The notes: generated from the sequence alone by a model not told the origin. 64,000 bases of DNA from Owenia fusiformis (GCA_903813345.2 CAIIXF020000004.1:10050196-10114195), one strand, 5' to 3'. Shown: positions 11,077-23,409, counted from the first letter of the stretch. Made by a program: numbers and translations.

Positions 11077-12795
11077 TTTACCGAAACACGTATTGTTAAG
11101 GTGACTAGTGACTAGTGTTAGTAGTCTAGATCAACGAGTCATCACTGATCCGTATTAATTTTCCAAAGTAAAAAATGTAAAAATGAAATGGTGTTACGGT
11201 ACCATAGTCCTCGTACTTGCTATTCACGGTAAGATATCCAGTGTCAAGTGACAAGTACAGTAGCTTGATCCTATGTTTTACAGCGTTTAAGTTTTTCCAA
11301 GCACAGTGGCTGTGTAATTCTATGGATTTAAAGTTATGTTAACAAGAAAAACATTTTGAGACCTAAAGGCGACCAAGTGCAGCGAACCGCTCTCTTTCGT
11401 TACGTGTTATTGTAAAAATACTGTATTGAAAGGCATCCTTGATTATTGGTTATAAGATGTTATCATATGTTTATGGGACATGCTGGTACATTAATATTAA
11501 TCAATTGTCTTATTACACAATGTAAATGCTGGTTCGGGATCATCATCACTTGTAAAAACAATTAGCTTGTCTTTGAAAACCAATATATATGCGATATTTG
11601 ACCCCCAACTATTGAAATGGTGCTCGAAAACAGGTAGCGAAAGCAAACGAGTTGAATTTGTCGATATTTCGTGTCTGTGATGAATCTATATATTACAGAT
11701 GTTTGTAAGAAAATGAACCATGATGCAATCCAATCTAAATGTCTTTTTTATCTATTAAGTACCAGTATGTCAATGACCAAAGCGTTGGACAACGGGGGTC
11801 ACCCAATATTGGAAACCATCTGCTTGGTGTATGATATATACTTTTTAAAAGACGTACATAAGGGTGATGTACTGGGAGGTTTTGGATATGGGGTTTATCT
11901 AGAGGGAGATATGCATATCTACCTGAGGGACCGTAGGGACCGAAGGTAGATGTGCATATCTCACGAGGGATGAGCCCAATATCCAAACCGACCGTACATA
12001 ACTGCTTTATCCTATACCAAGTAGAGTTTCAGGTGCATATGGCCATTTCAATAGTACAAGGTGTAAAATAATCAAATCATTCTTATGCAAAGTCATTTTA
12101 TTGCATTTCCACTACTTACCGGAAGCGGGAAGATATGCACCGAAGCGGGAGATATGGAGGTTCTGGATATGGAAACCTCAAAATCAGGATACGGGATATA
12201 TCTTACCAACTTATCTCCCTAAAACTCTACTTGGCATAGGATAATAGTTGATATTCAACCAGATAAAAAATGTATGACGTGCACGGACCTGAGGACAATT
12301 CGGGAAGTGCGGGGTAATCTCAGCTTTAAGCGTTAATCTCTGCCTTATTTGAAAAGCTTACTATGTGTTTTTTATATCTATTTGAAGTATTTTTTATTCT
12401 CATTTCAGTGAAATTATATTTCCTTGAAAAGTTTGTTGGGATCTATCATATTTTAAAAATTAAACATTGTTAAATACGCTGGAAGGCGTAACACTTTACG
12501 CTTACACGGCTCGTTGAAATTGGGATAACTTTAAAAAAAATAATGATCAGAATTCAGATGAATTTAACAAAACGATTACATATACATTGAATGAGAATTA
12601 TATTTTCAAGAATATACACAAGCCTACAACAATGCAATTATTATGAGCATGTGATTGTGAGGCTCTAAAAACAGCAAAATGCCAACATCGCAAATTCAAC
12701 GATTTGTTGAAGTTTTGGATTTGAATGTTAATTTGGGGTCAATTGCTGAAACTTTTATTAAGTATATATTGTTCTTTTAGTCTAACATCATGATA
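9655..12795 (-). repeat. Segmental duplication shared with 27076-30012 (copy 1)
   Basis: Exons 1-3 of fukutin-like gene 1, their introns and about 1.7 kb of 5' flank recur nearly base for base at 27076-30012. The left limit is at AACATTTACAC and the right limit at GATATCAAGGAT. The copies differ by small indels, a 9-bp change in exon 1, and a ~390-bp insertion near 11854-12243 present only here. Exon 4 with its flank (2269-2700) matches 26158-26590 separately. Confidence 0.9.
11854..12243. mobile_element. Hairpin-type insertion in the 5' flank of fukutin-like gene 1
   Basis: These ~390 bp are absent from the otherwise matching flank of gene 2 (empty site near 29470). The segment includes a hairpin with stem GAGATATGCATATCTACC / GGTAGATGTGCATATCTC around GGGACCGTAGGGACC. 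The right side carries a second TATCCTA / TAGGATA phrase. Filled and empty paralogous sites identify it as a post-duplication insertion. Confidence 0.75.
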
Positions 12796-12799
12796 TCAA

Positions 12800-13210
12800 G
12801 GATCAACAAAAACAAGATGATGTTAAAAGAAAGTGAACTAAATGGAACAATTAATTTTAATCATTTTAAATGCAAAATATAGTCAGACAGGTGATCTTAT
12901 TTTCAATTACACAGATAAAATCAATATGTCATGCTAATAACCTTCCCAAAAACCGATTCATAAGTAGATAATCTGTTGTAAACTTCAAAAATATCAAAAT
13001 CTAATATTTTTCATTTTTTGTGGACCCCTGTTAAACCCATCAATAATAAGTAAATGGTAATGTTGACAAGTGCTCAACAAGTGAAAACGTATGCAGGAAT
13101 ATGTGTTTTATCATTTAAACTCATCAAAACGATTGGAGGATGAACAGGAGGAAACAGCTTAATTAAGGCTTATCTGAGAAATTCCATTATCACTTTAAAG
13201 CCTCCTGTTC
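12800..13210. other. AT-rich intergenic stretch, nothing recognised
   Basis: Between the 5' flank of fukutin-like gene 1 and the stop codon of the PAN-WSC gene. It should hold the 3' untranslated region and poly(A) site of the PAN-WSC gene, but no decisive signal was seen. Confidence 0.5.
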
Positions 13211-13216
13211 AAAAGG

Positions 13217-16200
13217 TTAATAAGAGACAAGGTATGTCGACATCATGTACATAGATGAACCTCCACATATCTCCGATGGGTTCCCCCGACACGGTATTGT
13301 GCAACCTTCAGTCATAGAATTCAAATAGTCTCCACACAGACACCGGAATCCCTCGTACGCCCCTGCGTACTTGGAACCTGAAATAATTTAAGAAATAAAA
13401 ACATCACACCGGAATACCCTGATAACGCTAATGTCAGATACCGTTGTCACAAATGGCGGACATAACCGTCGCTTCAACTCTTTAATCACTTGGTCCTTGT
13501 TTCATGGGACTTTATCGTCGCCAATTCTGTATATACATTGAGCTCTTGTGATGTTCAGGGTGGGCCAAAAAACCAATACCCAAGTTTAAAGATAAAGGTT
13601 TCAGGCCCGTAGACAGGGGGGTTCGATGGGTTCGAGTGACCCCCCCCCCCCACCAGGGGTGCCGTGAGCGACCAATAATCAAAAAATAGAAAATTCCCTT
13701 TCCCTCCATATTGCAGTCACAGCTGCACTCAATATGATTGACTTAATCATCATACATTTATGTACTGGATAAAGCATAAGAATGAGATTTTATAAGAAAT
13801 AATACACCGAAGGCCGAAGGCCTGAGGTTATTATTTCTTATCAAATCGACTTAAATCACACACATTCTTATTACAGGTAAATAGTATATTGCAGGTAAAT
13901 GGTCAATGATCTAATCTGGAAAATTTTATTTCTTTTGTGTTGACTGTTCATGTAGGGGTAAGTGGTTTGATACATGTAAGTGAGTGAGTTCTTTTGAGTT
14001 GAATGTTCATGTAGTTATATAGCCAATTAATTGTAACAACAAAAAGGGTTGGTTGCATTGACCTCATGAGTGTGAGTTGATGTAAGTGACTGAGTGAGCT
14101 ATAATTAGTCTAGCTTCAGTGCACAACAGGTGACCGTCCAGTCCAGAACATTGCATTTGAATACAGCAGAATATTTGTAAGTAAGATAAGATCAATGATG
14201 TAGATAGCAACAAAAATTGATAAATTGTTTTATTCTAAAGAATGCACAGTAACCAGAAAAGGGTACATGTATTTTTGTATATTGTTTTTAGGGAATGAAA
14301 ACTATCAAAAACTGTCAATGGTCATTTATGTCTCACTTGTTTTTGATAGCTTGCCAAGTGTACATTCTTTAAAAACAATAGAAAAATAATGCACTTTCCT
14401 TTTGATAAAACCATACATTCTTAAAAATAAACCACAGCAAATTCTATTGTGTTGCTACCCAAGTGGGATTTAATAAAGAGTAATGCACAATTGATAATTA
14501 ATCAAAAAATATAGAAGTATTATTGCTGAATTTTGCACTATACTTGTAAAAATTTTCCTCCATTTCCCACAATTTGGAAATCCGCAGTGAATATTTCTTT
14601 GGTCACGCATGACACCCCTGGTGTCAGTTTTAGCCTCTAAATCCACAAGAAAACAACAGTTTTTCAATCAGATAGTGTCACATTGTTGGGAAATGATTTT
14701 AATCTTTAAAATGATATACAAAAGCATGGCATGGTTTAACGTTATATCATATGATATTCATCCTTAAACTTGGGTATCGGTTTTTTGGCCCACCCTGTAC
14801 TTTTATCATAAGAAACCCCAATTTCTATCAAATGGGGTTGTGAATCGCCACAATACTGCGTCTTTAATATCGTCAATGACAACGGAATCTGAATTTGAAA
14901 TAATTGACAAAGACAACGGCATGTGGTAAGATGTGACAACGGACTATGGTGGATGTATTGCATTGGAACATATGAAAATAACAATCTTTAAACTACATAT
15001 ACCGTTGTCAAATATGACCGTTGTCACTCCGATTTTACATCACATTTGACCCACACCTACTGTTGTCATTTATACAGTATCCGTTGTCCTGTGTCATATT
15101 TTGATCGGTAAGATTAAAGCCTTCGTTTCGATGGTAGAACATATTTAACTATATGATCAGTAGAAAAACACTTTGATTGATTGCAGTACCAAAGGAATTT
15201 AATCCAGTCGCTCTATTAAACTTACAGATCACGAATATCTCATTGAAGCGACGGTTATTTCCCACCATTTGTGACAACGGTATCTGACTTTACCGTTGTC
15301 AGGATATTCCGGCGTCCAAATGAATGTCACATTTAGTTCAAATTGATGTCACATTTGGTTTAAATTGATGTCATATTCCTATTTGGGGGGGGGGGGTATA
15401 TACAGGAGAGGCTTGAGAAAATGCAATAACAAGGCAGTTCGGTTCTGGATGAAGATATTTATAACGAATGCTATATTCGATAATTATAATATGAACTGTT
15501 TTAATCAATTATCATTTAAGGATTTAAGCCCTGACTCAGTGCTATATATGCTGAATCATTCCATTGAAGGTGTTGTTTCCAAATATTGCATGATCACACA
15601 GCGGGAATGCAAAGTTTAGGACACCACCCCTGAGTGTTATGAACCAGCCACAATTCATTGTCTTGGGGTTAAATTCTTTTCCCACATTACAAAATATTTT
15701 CTACAAAATCACCTAAATCGCTAAAATGACATATTTTAAATGTTTTTTTTGCAGGGGTAAAGTTGGCAAAGCATCAATTTCAATCTGTGAGTCTAGTTAT
15801 CACTTTGACAAATGCTTTATTGGTTATTTAACGGAATGAAGTTACGTGAAATATCAAGTTCTGATTGGCTGGAATTGGACACACTTTGCCTAGCTATGTG
15901 TGAATTATCAATCACATCATTTACCATTAACTTTGCACTCAAGGTCGCCTTGGTACAAAACACCATGTAAAATTATCAACAATTACATTACCCATTGGAC
16001 CGTTGAAAGGATATATCATTTTGATGTTTTGATTGATGATGTCACGACAGCCCTACCATAGGAAGTGTAATAGAAAAGATATAATCATTGATTCAGTCAT
16101 ACTCGAATCTCTTGGAAAAGCATAACGCATTACTAATTTCCATATGTACATGTACATGTATATATTGGATTTCTTAATAACTGCAATAGACTAGGTGCGA

Positions 16201-19200
16201 GTAGAAATAATCTTGATTTACGTCATTAAAACTTAAAAATTCAATCAAACTGATGTCATATTTGGAATCTACATGTAAAACTACGTCTAGAAATTTGGTT
16301 TTGAAGAGTTTATCAACCTTGAAAATTTGATTTTCTTTGAAAATGTTATTTTTATGTTTCTTTTACTGGACATATTTTAATTTGTATAACTATCAAATAC
16401 ATAAGGATAACATGAAAAGTGAACCACTAAAACTGATGAATATTCAAGTCTAAGGGAACTTTATAATGTCCTGTCATGTTATTTCTCCCGAATTAGCCAC
16501 CTGGTGGCGAAACTGGTAACTACATACTCGCATCTGAGTAATTAAGTATACGATCTTGCATGCTCTCCTATAACTGACTATTTCATTGGATAATTTTAAC
16601 TTAGAATACCAGGCCTATAGTTTGCATTGAAATGGGTCTTAATATAAACAAGGAATGTACAGAAGGATTAGATGGGCCAAAGGAGTGGTATCGATATTGA
16701 GAACTGAATTCAACAATGTTTTTCTCTTAAACCAATCATTGAAAACATTCTGTAAAAAACATGGTATTTTATGTAATGTTGACTGATTGACAACAATTTA
16801 ATGCAAACATTATTTAGAAATATTTTATATACAGGGTGGTCCAAAAAATTGAAACATTTGTTAATTGAACACAAAACCTTTATTTTTCCTCAAAATGCAC
16901 CAAAATTTTACTGAGCACAGTTCAGTCACTTATCTCTCTGATGATAAGGTTATTGGTGCATACCACAAAGTCAATGTTTGCCCTTTTCTTAAATATACAC
17001 TTGTCAATTTCGCAGCTACTTTTTCAAGTACTGTATTCTTTATTTCAAAGCTTTAATGAACGTGTTGATTGCTAAACATATTTTATAAAATCATATTTAG
17101 TGGACATGAGGTATTAACATCTATGGTTTACTGGAAAACTATTGTGTTATTGTCAACTTAAGAATACCCCAAATCATTATTTTTATTTAAGAGTAGGAAA
17201 GATAGAACATGTCAGAGGTGAATGCATAACCCATACAGCTACTAAACTGACAAAATCATTGTTTCCACTTTTCAGTAGAGGGGAAACTTATCAGTTATTT
17301 ACAAGGCTTTATTAAAGACCACCTCTAAGCACATATAATATAATATATCATTTGTATTCTGGGAAACTCCTTTATGATATTGATATACATATAGAGATTA
17401 TCCTATATGAGGTTCAGGATATTGGGATTATCCCGAGGCAAATATAATATATTTGCCCGAGGGCCGCAGGTCCCGAGGGAAAATATATTATATTGGCCAA
17501 GGGATAATCCCAATATCCTGAACCGACTATAGGATAATATGTTTATCCCATACCAACCTTGGTCATCTGGTTCACATTGTTCAATCGTGAAAATATTTTA
17601 GAATATTCATGTCCCGTTTTGTTTTCTTGGCCGTGAGTGGATTTTCCTGTTCTCTCAAATATTCCCACATTTATTTTCTCGAATTTTTGATTGATAACGT
17701 GGATGTTCCTTCCCTTTTTTAAACCATCAAACAGATCCCGATTATCTGTGTTTTCTCCATTGTCGTTTACAGTCATCACGCGAACGTTATAAATTATGAA
17801 CAAATATGCGAGCGGCGATTATGACGTAGTGGGCAGATAAACTATATCTGCCCGCTCAGAGCGGGACGTAAAGCTATATCTGCCCGCTGATGAAAATATA
17901 AGTTTTTACAAACTGGCTTTATGTACCTGTAACACGTCCAAGTATGGGATAAATTGATATATTCAATGAATATTATTCATATTAGAACAAGAAAGGGAGG
18001 GGGAATCATTTACCAGTCAAAACAGACTGCCCTGGCCTCTTTCTGGAGAATATTCAATCAGTAATATATATCTAATAATAGCCATCAAAATATGCTTGAT
18101 ACCCATTTGGGTAAAAAATGTTGAATATGTTCATATATTTGATCTTCCAAGGCAAACATATAAGTAGTTGGTTTTTGTAATCAAGATGGCTTGGACTAAA
18201 TCAAACGAACAGCAAAGTGAATGAATCATTTCAAACCTGAGTCGCAGGCTTCAACGTAATTCAGGAGAAAGGGGGTCATATCAAACATTCTCTAGTTTAA
18301 TGCATTACTTTTGTTGTTTGCACCTATAAACTTTACATCAGATAGATAAGTGATTGAACAATACTCAGTAAAATTTTGGTGCATTTTAGAGAAAAAATAA
18401 CGATTTTGAGTTCAATTATCAAATGTTCCAATTTTTTCTTGGACCACCCTGTATATAACTGTTTTTGTTAACATTTTTTTTCTAGTGCAATTGTTTTTGC
18501 TACTTTCTACCAATTCTTGAGAATGAAATTAAATGTCTTTCCGAACCTTGTTGGAACAAAATAGCATATACAACATGTTTTTAGACCTCTCAATATTATA
18601 GTTATACAAAGGAATTTTTGGTTGATTTTAAAAAAGTATTCAAAAAATTAAAACAAAATCCCCCCAAAATAGATAAAAATCAAGATAAACCTTTTATTTC
18701 ATTAACAAGATACTTCTTTGAAATCAACCAAAATTTCCTTTGTACAATAACAATATTGAGAGACCTAAACATGTTGTGTTTATGTCGTTTTGTTCCAATG
18801 AGGTTCGGAAAGATGTTTCATTTCACTCTGGAAACATGATACCAAGAACAAAACAAGTGTTTGATGTGTTTTCTAAAATAATATAGATGAAAGTATATAT
18901 ATTTTTTCCAATTATATTGTTACCATTCAAGAGATGACCATTAAATTGACAATGTGTAAAATTTTTAGAATTTTTTGATGACTGGTTTAAGAGAAACGTG
19001 TGTTCAAAAAGTTCGCCATATCGATACCCATCCTTTGTCACAGCGAACCCCCGAAAAGTGACCCCCCCCCCCCCTTGGCAAAAGCTGGCTACATGCCTGC
19101 AAATTGTTTAAGCCGTTTGTAGGCAAACCTTACCTTACCTTTTACTCTACAGTGATCAACACAACGTTGTATGGTGAGGTTGTCGTCCGGGTGATTTGTA

Positions 19201-22200
19201 TGCGAGTATGTATAATAGAATATGCGAGTACACCCCAAATAGGTCAACTCAGCTGAAATGTAGTTTATATAAAGAAAAATTAGAAAAACAACATCTCAAA
19301 CATCTTGTTTAGTTTATAAATCACGTACATGTACATGTTTCAATCAATTTTTGTAAAATTCAAAATAATTTTTCGGCCTGTTTATGCCACAATCGCACCC
19401 CCCTGACTGAAAACCGAAACATTTTTGGCCTCGCACCCCCCCCCCCTGACTGAAAGCTTGCTACGCCCCTGAGTGGTATACCCAACCTAGTTCAATCCTG
19501 TTGAAATGTAATATTCATATAAAGGTATGAGTAGTAGAATAATGCACTATACCCCATCTATCTCAGTCCTGTTGAAATGTTAATATACAGGTATAAGTAG
19601 TAGAACACTGCGGTGGTATACCCCACCTAGTTCAACCCAGGGTTAATTAGGTGTCGATGGAAGAAAAACTCAAAGCCCAACCATATATGTCAACTTTATT
19701 GCAATTGATGACTACAGTGACATAAACATCAGGTAAAGCAAAAATTGACAATGGACAAAGGACAATGAAATATTAATATGGATTCAGTTGCAAAATGTAA
19801 AGATTGAAACATCCCTGCAAAATGTTGGCGAGACAGCTGCCTCGTCTGCCCAACAAGTGGCAACGCCCATGCCAGGCTTGTTTAAACGCCCATGTCTGGC
19901 TAGTGGAAACGTCCATGCCTGGCTAGTGGCAACGCCCATGCCTGGCTTGTTGAAATACCCATGCCTGGCTAGTGGAAACGCCAATGTATGACTAGTGGAA
20001 GCGCCAATGTCTGGCTATTGGAAACGCTCATGCCTGACTAGTGGAAACGCCCATATCTGGCTAGGGAAACGCCCAGGCCTGCCTTATGGAAACGCCAATG
20101 CATTGCTAGTGGCAGCCCCCATGCCTGGCTAGTGGAACCACATATGCCTGGTTACTGGAAACGCTCATGCCTGGCTAGTGGCAATGCTCATGTCTGGCTA
20201 ATGGCAACACCAATGCCTGGCTAATGGCAACGCACATGCCAGACTAGTGGAAACGCCCATGTCTGGCGAGTACCAACGCTCATGCCTGGCCAGTGGCAAC
20301 GCCCATGCTGGCTGGAGGAAACGCCAATGTCTGGCTAATGGCAACACGCATGCCTGGCTAGTGAAAACGCCCATTCCAGGCTAGTGGCAGCACTAATGCA
20401 TTTTAGCACGAAACCCCAAGAAACCCCAATATTTATTAACTACTAGACATTTCCCTTTGTTTTCCTGTCAATGTTGAAGAATCCAGATTCAATACAATTA
20501 AATAAAAGTCGTGCTATTATGTCTTCAATCAGACTGTAATTAAATTGAATTTATTTGTGATGGCAGCATTATTTGTATACGTGTCCCATCCTTGAAATGC
20601 AAATATAAATAATATATTGTGAAATAGTTCATTGAAATTATTTTCAATTGATCTTTGCATTTGTTGAGTACAATTACTTCATCCTACCATTTGACACAAG
20701 CCAAGGCAAGAAACTTCTTTATATGACAACGAGACCCAGAATTTACTGAACACAGCTGGCTCAAACTTCTGTCAGCTCGGTAGAGTAACCCAGAGGTAAC
20801 CGATAGGGGGGAAGGTTGCAATTAGGTCTTTGTAATTCTTGTTTGTATGTGGACTTTTGTCAAATTGTGGATTTGTCTGGCTTAAGATGCATCTAATCTG
20901 GCCCGGTAGCTCAGTTGGTTAGAGCGTCGTGCTAATAACGCGAATGTCGTGGGTTCGATCCCCATCCGGGCCATACTTTTGGTTTGACTCCATAATGAGC
21001 GACTTGGGTATCATTCGCTTATTCAACTGCCGACTGACGAATTAACCCCTATTTTATGGCCAACTCACTTAAATATGAATAGTCACACATTCTCGAATTT
21101 CAGGTCCATTTCGAGGTTTGGACTTTTGAAGAAATACAAAATCCATTGTTTTACATAGGAATGTCGATTTTCAAAAATTCATCAGATTTATCAATTTTTG
21201 ACATATTGTAATTGAGGAAAAAATTTGGAAAATTTGGAGGCATTGGAAATTAAGTCAAGTTACATTCCCATAAATATTATAAGTATTTTCTTCACAGGTT
21301 ATGTAAATGAAAATTCCAACACGTAGTTCAATGAGGGAGCTAAGGTTGCCAAACTTATGGAGGGGAGTGTACCATTTGACACAGGCCAAGGCAAGAAACT
21401 TCTTATTCTCAGAATATGAAAAATTATGTTTGCACTTTTGTTAAATTGTAAAGTTGTCTGGCTTTGATTGCATCTAAGCCGGCCCGGTAGCTCAGTTGGT
21501 TAGAGCGTCGTGCTAATAACGCGAATGTCGTGGGTTCGATCCCCATCCGGGCCATATTTTTGGTTCGACTCCATAATGAGTTTGCTCAACTGCCGGCTGT
21601 CGGCTGACGAGTTAACCGTTATTTCATGGCCAGTACCTGAAACTTTTCATATCCATAGGCCTATTAGAATTAGGGTTTCCTACAATAGCGGTTAATCCGT
21701 CAGCCGACAGCCTGCTTTTGAATTCGCGAATGCTCGCTTACATGTAGAGATTCACTAGTTTTGTCCAAATGTTTCAATTTGCATCAGATTATGAAAGGTT
21801 TGGGGGATTATTCTATGATTTAAACACTTCGATCATTATTATAATGTTGTCCAACCATTACGTTTCATTAATTCAAATGGTGAATATTCAACTTAATTAA
21901 AAATCATTTCTGGCACATCTAAGATACCCCGATCACCCTACATAAGTCGCATTAACAACAACAATATGCCAACCCGTTACCAAGGCAACTACCCTAGACG
22001 TGACAACATACCTGGATAAAACCTGTTCGTATGCCATAAGTCGTAATCGTTATTGTATACATCCAATGCAATAGTACCACCTTTTGCCAATAATTGACAC
22101 TTATTGTTAGTATTCGATTTTCGGAAATTGAATTGAGTGCAGTCCTTCGTTGATGCGCAATAAGTTGCGCAGTCGTCAACTGTCATGAATGGCATCTCAT

Positions 22201-22321
22201 GTGTTACATTTAGAGCCATGGTGTTTCTATATGGATAGAATGCGTGTCCAAATGAAAAGTCCAACAAGGTGTGGATATATGTTAACCCGAAAATGATCGA
22301 ACAGACACAGTTCTTAATCAT
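13217..22321 (-). CDS. Secreted PAN/Apple-WSC domain protein, three exons
   Basis: Exon 1 is 22321-22012 (310 bp): a hydrophobic signal peptide (about residues 1-27), then a PAN/Apple-like module with DDCATYC, CTQFNF and CQLLAKGG. Exon 2 is 19252-19139 (114 bp) and encodes the first half of a WSC domain (YLGCTRIF...LTIQRCVDHC). Exon 3 is 13377-13217 (161 bp) and encodes the second half (KYAGAYEG, CLCGD, GCTIPC, EICGG) and the stop. All introns are phase 1. The joined frame is 585 bp, 194 residues; eight WSC cysteines are present. WSC and PAN modules bind carbohydrate or protein ligands, so a secreted lectin-like role is inferred. A further exon in the long introns cannot be excluded. Confidence 0.82.
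13556..14797. mobile_element. Mariner-like element ends CAGGGTGGGCC (nested)
   Basis: CAGGGTGGGCCAAAAAACC...TACCCAAGTTTAA at 13556 is mirrored by TTAAACTTGGGTATCGG...GGCCCACCCTG ending at 14797. 1242 bp without transposase. TA is present on the right side but is TT on the left. It lies inside the 13403-15320 element and contains a poly-G MITE remnant near 13600-13680. Confidence 0.8.
13780..13850. other. Palindromic hairpin with CCGAAGGCC loop
   Basis: ATAAGAAATAATACACCGAAGGCCG faces GGCCTGAGGTTATTATTTCTTAT, a near-perfect stem. Similar hairpins with GGCCG/CCGAGGG centres occur at 11905-11960 and 17395-17560. Confidence 0.7.
16193..16537. mobile_element. ATGCGAGTAG-ended MITE, copy 1
   Basis: Starts AGGTGCGAGTAGAAATAATC and ends CATACTCGCATCTG. 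It shares CTTGATTTACGTCATTAAA, GCCACCTGGTGG and GGTAACTAC with copies at 40082-40507 and 44373-44795. This copy is shorter because of an internal deletion. No ORF. Confidence 0.88.
16660..19041. mobile_element. Nested inverted-repeat complex including a mariner-like element
   Basis: Inner element 16832-18451 has ends CAGGGTGGTCCAAAAAATTG and TTTTCTTGGACCACCCTG with TA on both sides; inverted homology continues for ~140 bp (GCACCAAAATTTTACTGAG). A second foldback lies at about 18515-18835 (TCCGAACCTTGTTGGAAC mirrored by GTTCCAATGAGGTTCGGA). Outside both, ~90-bp arms at 16675-16765 and 18946-19040 (GTATCGATA, TTCTCTTAAACCA) are also mirrored. No intact transposase. The complex lies in PAN-WSC intron 2. 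Confidence 0.82.
17395..17560. other. Near-perfect long palindrome with GGCCG centre
   Basis: TTCAGGATATTGGGATTATCCC at about 17412 is mirrored by GGGATAATCCCAATATCCTGAA near 17503. TTGCCCGAGGGCCGCAGGTCCCGAGG forms the centre, and ATTATCCTATA / TATAGGATAAT close the outside. It sits inside the mariner-like element and is a MITE-like hairpin. Confidence 0.82.
19044..19475. mobile_element. Poly-C/poly-G MITE remnants
   Basis: Pieces ending GGCTACATGCCTG (near 19100) and GCTTGCTACGCCCCTGAG (near 19470) with C-runs and CCTTGGC or CCTGACTGAAA phrases belong to the CAGGCCCGTAGCC family (better copies at 32425 and 56115). They flank WSC exon 2 of the PAN-WSC gene on both sides. Confidence 0.65.
19860..20405. 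repeat. ~23-bp minisatellite (ATGCCTGGCTAGTGGAAACGCCC)
   Basis: About two dozen imperfect copies of a 22-24-bp unit containing ATGCCTGGCTAGTGG and AACGCCC. It lies in intron 1 of the PAN-WSC gene. The ORFs seen across it on both strands are repeat translations. Confidence 0.92.
20406..20899. other. AT-rich spacer upstream of tRNA-Ile copy 1
   Basis: No ORF or domain. A block beginning TACCATTTGACACAAGCCAAG (20685) recurs as TACCATTTGACACAGGCCAAG at 21370, ahead of the second tRNA. Each tRNA gene thus travels with duplicated 5' flank, though spacing to the tRNA differs by about 100 bp. Confidence 0.6.
20900..20973 (+). tRNA. tRNA-Ile (AAT), copy 1
   Basis: The cloverleaf is readable: acceptor GGCCCGG/CCGGGCC plus discriminator A, D arm GCTC/GAGC, anticodon stem TCGTG/CGCGA around loop CTAATAA (anticodon AAT, read as IAU), and T arm with GGTTCGATC. 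There is no intron. Box A and box B promoter sequences are internal, and a T-rich terminator follows (ACTTTTGG). It lies in intron 1 of the PAN-WSC gene, opposite in strand. Confidence 0.96.
21481..21554 (+). tRNA. tRNA-Ile (AAT), copy 2
   Basis: Identical in sequence to the copy at 20900-20973, 581 bp downstream, with TATTTTTGG as terminator. Flanks are partly shared (GGTTCGACTCCATAATGAG downstream), so it is a tandem duplicate. Confidence 0.96.
21590..21720. other. 27-bp inverted repeat downstream of tRNA-Ile copy 2
   Basis: GCCGGCTGTCGGCTGACGAG near 21593 is mirrored by GTCAGCCGACAGCCTGC near 21701, with GTTAACCG / CGGTTAAT extending the stem; the loop is about 70 bases. A weaker single copy follows tRNA copy 1 (CTGCCGACTGACGAATTAAC). 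Probably MITE-derived. Confidence 0.7.
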
Positions 22322-23400
22322 TTTTATAAATTTTCAGAATGCTTTGTGTACAGAGTTATCGAATCATTTCCTTATGTCTTGGTACCGATGTTCATCCGGA
22401 TTATTTGAAATCGCCACCGTATGATTTCTAATTCCCAAACACCAATGTACCTCTTGATCTTTTGATGAGTGATTGCGAAATCAACAACATAAGTATCCTC
22501 ATGCCAAAATAACGTTGCAGCTCGCAGTTCATTTGCTAAATCTGTTAGACCAGTTCTGTGTTTTGAATATGATCGGCTGATATCGAAGACGTTGCTAATG
22601 ATCTAGATCTCCAGATCAAATTAATGAAGTGCACGAGCCCGAGGAATGGGAAAAGCATATAAAAACACAATGTAAGATTGCTGATATTGAAACATTCCTT
22701 CAATAATTTTCTAACAACACGAACATTGACCATTGTATTTCCTGCAATTAAACGCAATTTGCAACATTGTTCTATTACTTTGACACCATAATTCACTTTT
22801 GACACTGACACTAATCGAATTAATCAGACACGAATGTGATGTTTTAATTGTCATTATATAATATTACTGACATCTTTCTCAATTTTGATATTGAATAACA
22901 AGTTATAATTATGTTAAGTTGTTATAATTATATTGTTAGTCTCAAACTTTTTTTGTGGACGGTGATTGGCGGTTGGTGTCCGACGTCTGTAACAATGTTC
23001 GGCGTTCGGCGTCTGTAACAAATTGCAGGTGGTGACATTTTGCATGCTAATGCCTTGTAATTACTCAATTACGCCAGAAACTATCAATTTGGTTATTCAG
23101 TTAAATCATTCACTTTGTTGAATGGTCATTTCTTCTTATGATTTCTTCCGACCAATTAGTAAGGGTGACATGACATGCCGTTAAGACTATTGGAATGAAG
23201 ATTCATCTCTGCTACGTAATGGTGGTCTTACTTGGGACGATGCAAGTTAACCCCCCTCCCCCCTTGGCCGGCTTTATGCATATTTCCTACTTGTTAGTAT
23301 CGGGAAACATCAATGGACGTAGGCTGTTCCAAAAGGATGTTCAGGTTGCTATACTTTGGGAGGGGAGTTGTAATGAGTGATTAAACTAAAACCTAGGATG
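22322..23400. other. Intergenic region between the PAN-WSC gene and fukutin-like gene 2
   Basis: It should contain the promoter of the PAN-WSC gene and the 3' UTR of fukutin-like gene 2. An 88-codon minus ORF (22811-22545) shows no recognisable domain and is not called. A CGACGTCTG / CGGCGTCTG duplication lies near 22980-23010. Confidence 0.5.
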
Positions 23401-23409
23401 AATCCTAGA

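Larger units (their letters stand above)
13403..15320. mobile_element. 1.9-kb element with ~75-bp inverted ends, in PAN-WSC intron 2
   Basis: CAGATACCGTTGTCACAAATGG (13435 region) is mirrored by CCATTTGTGACAACGGTATCTG (15258 region). The match extends from CCGGAATA outward to GTCGCTTCAA inward, so arms lie at about 13408-13481 and 15241-15314. CCGTTGTC recurs near the right arm. Other elements are nested inside. The left end is about 30 bp from the exon 3 splice acceptor. Confidence 0.82.

Noticed and set aside
22545-22811. 88-codon minus ORF with a hydrophobic segment
   Set aside because: No domain, splice context or conserved partner; unsupported.
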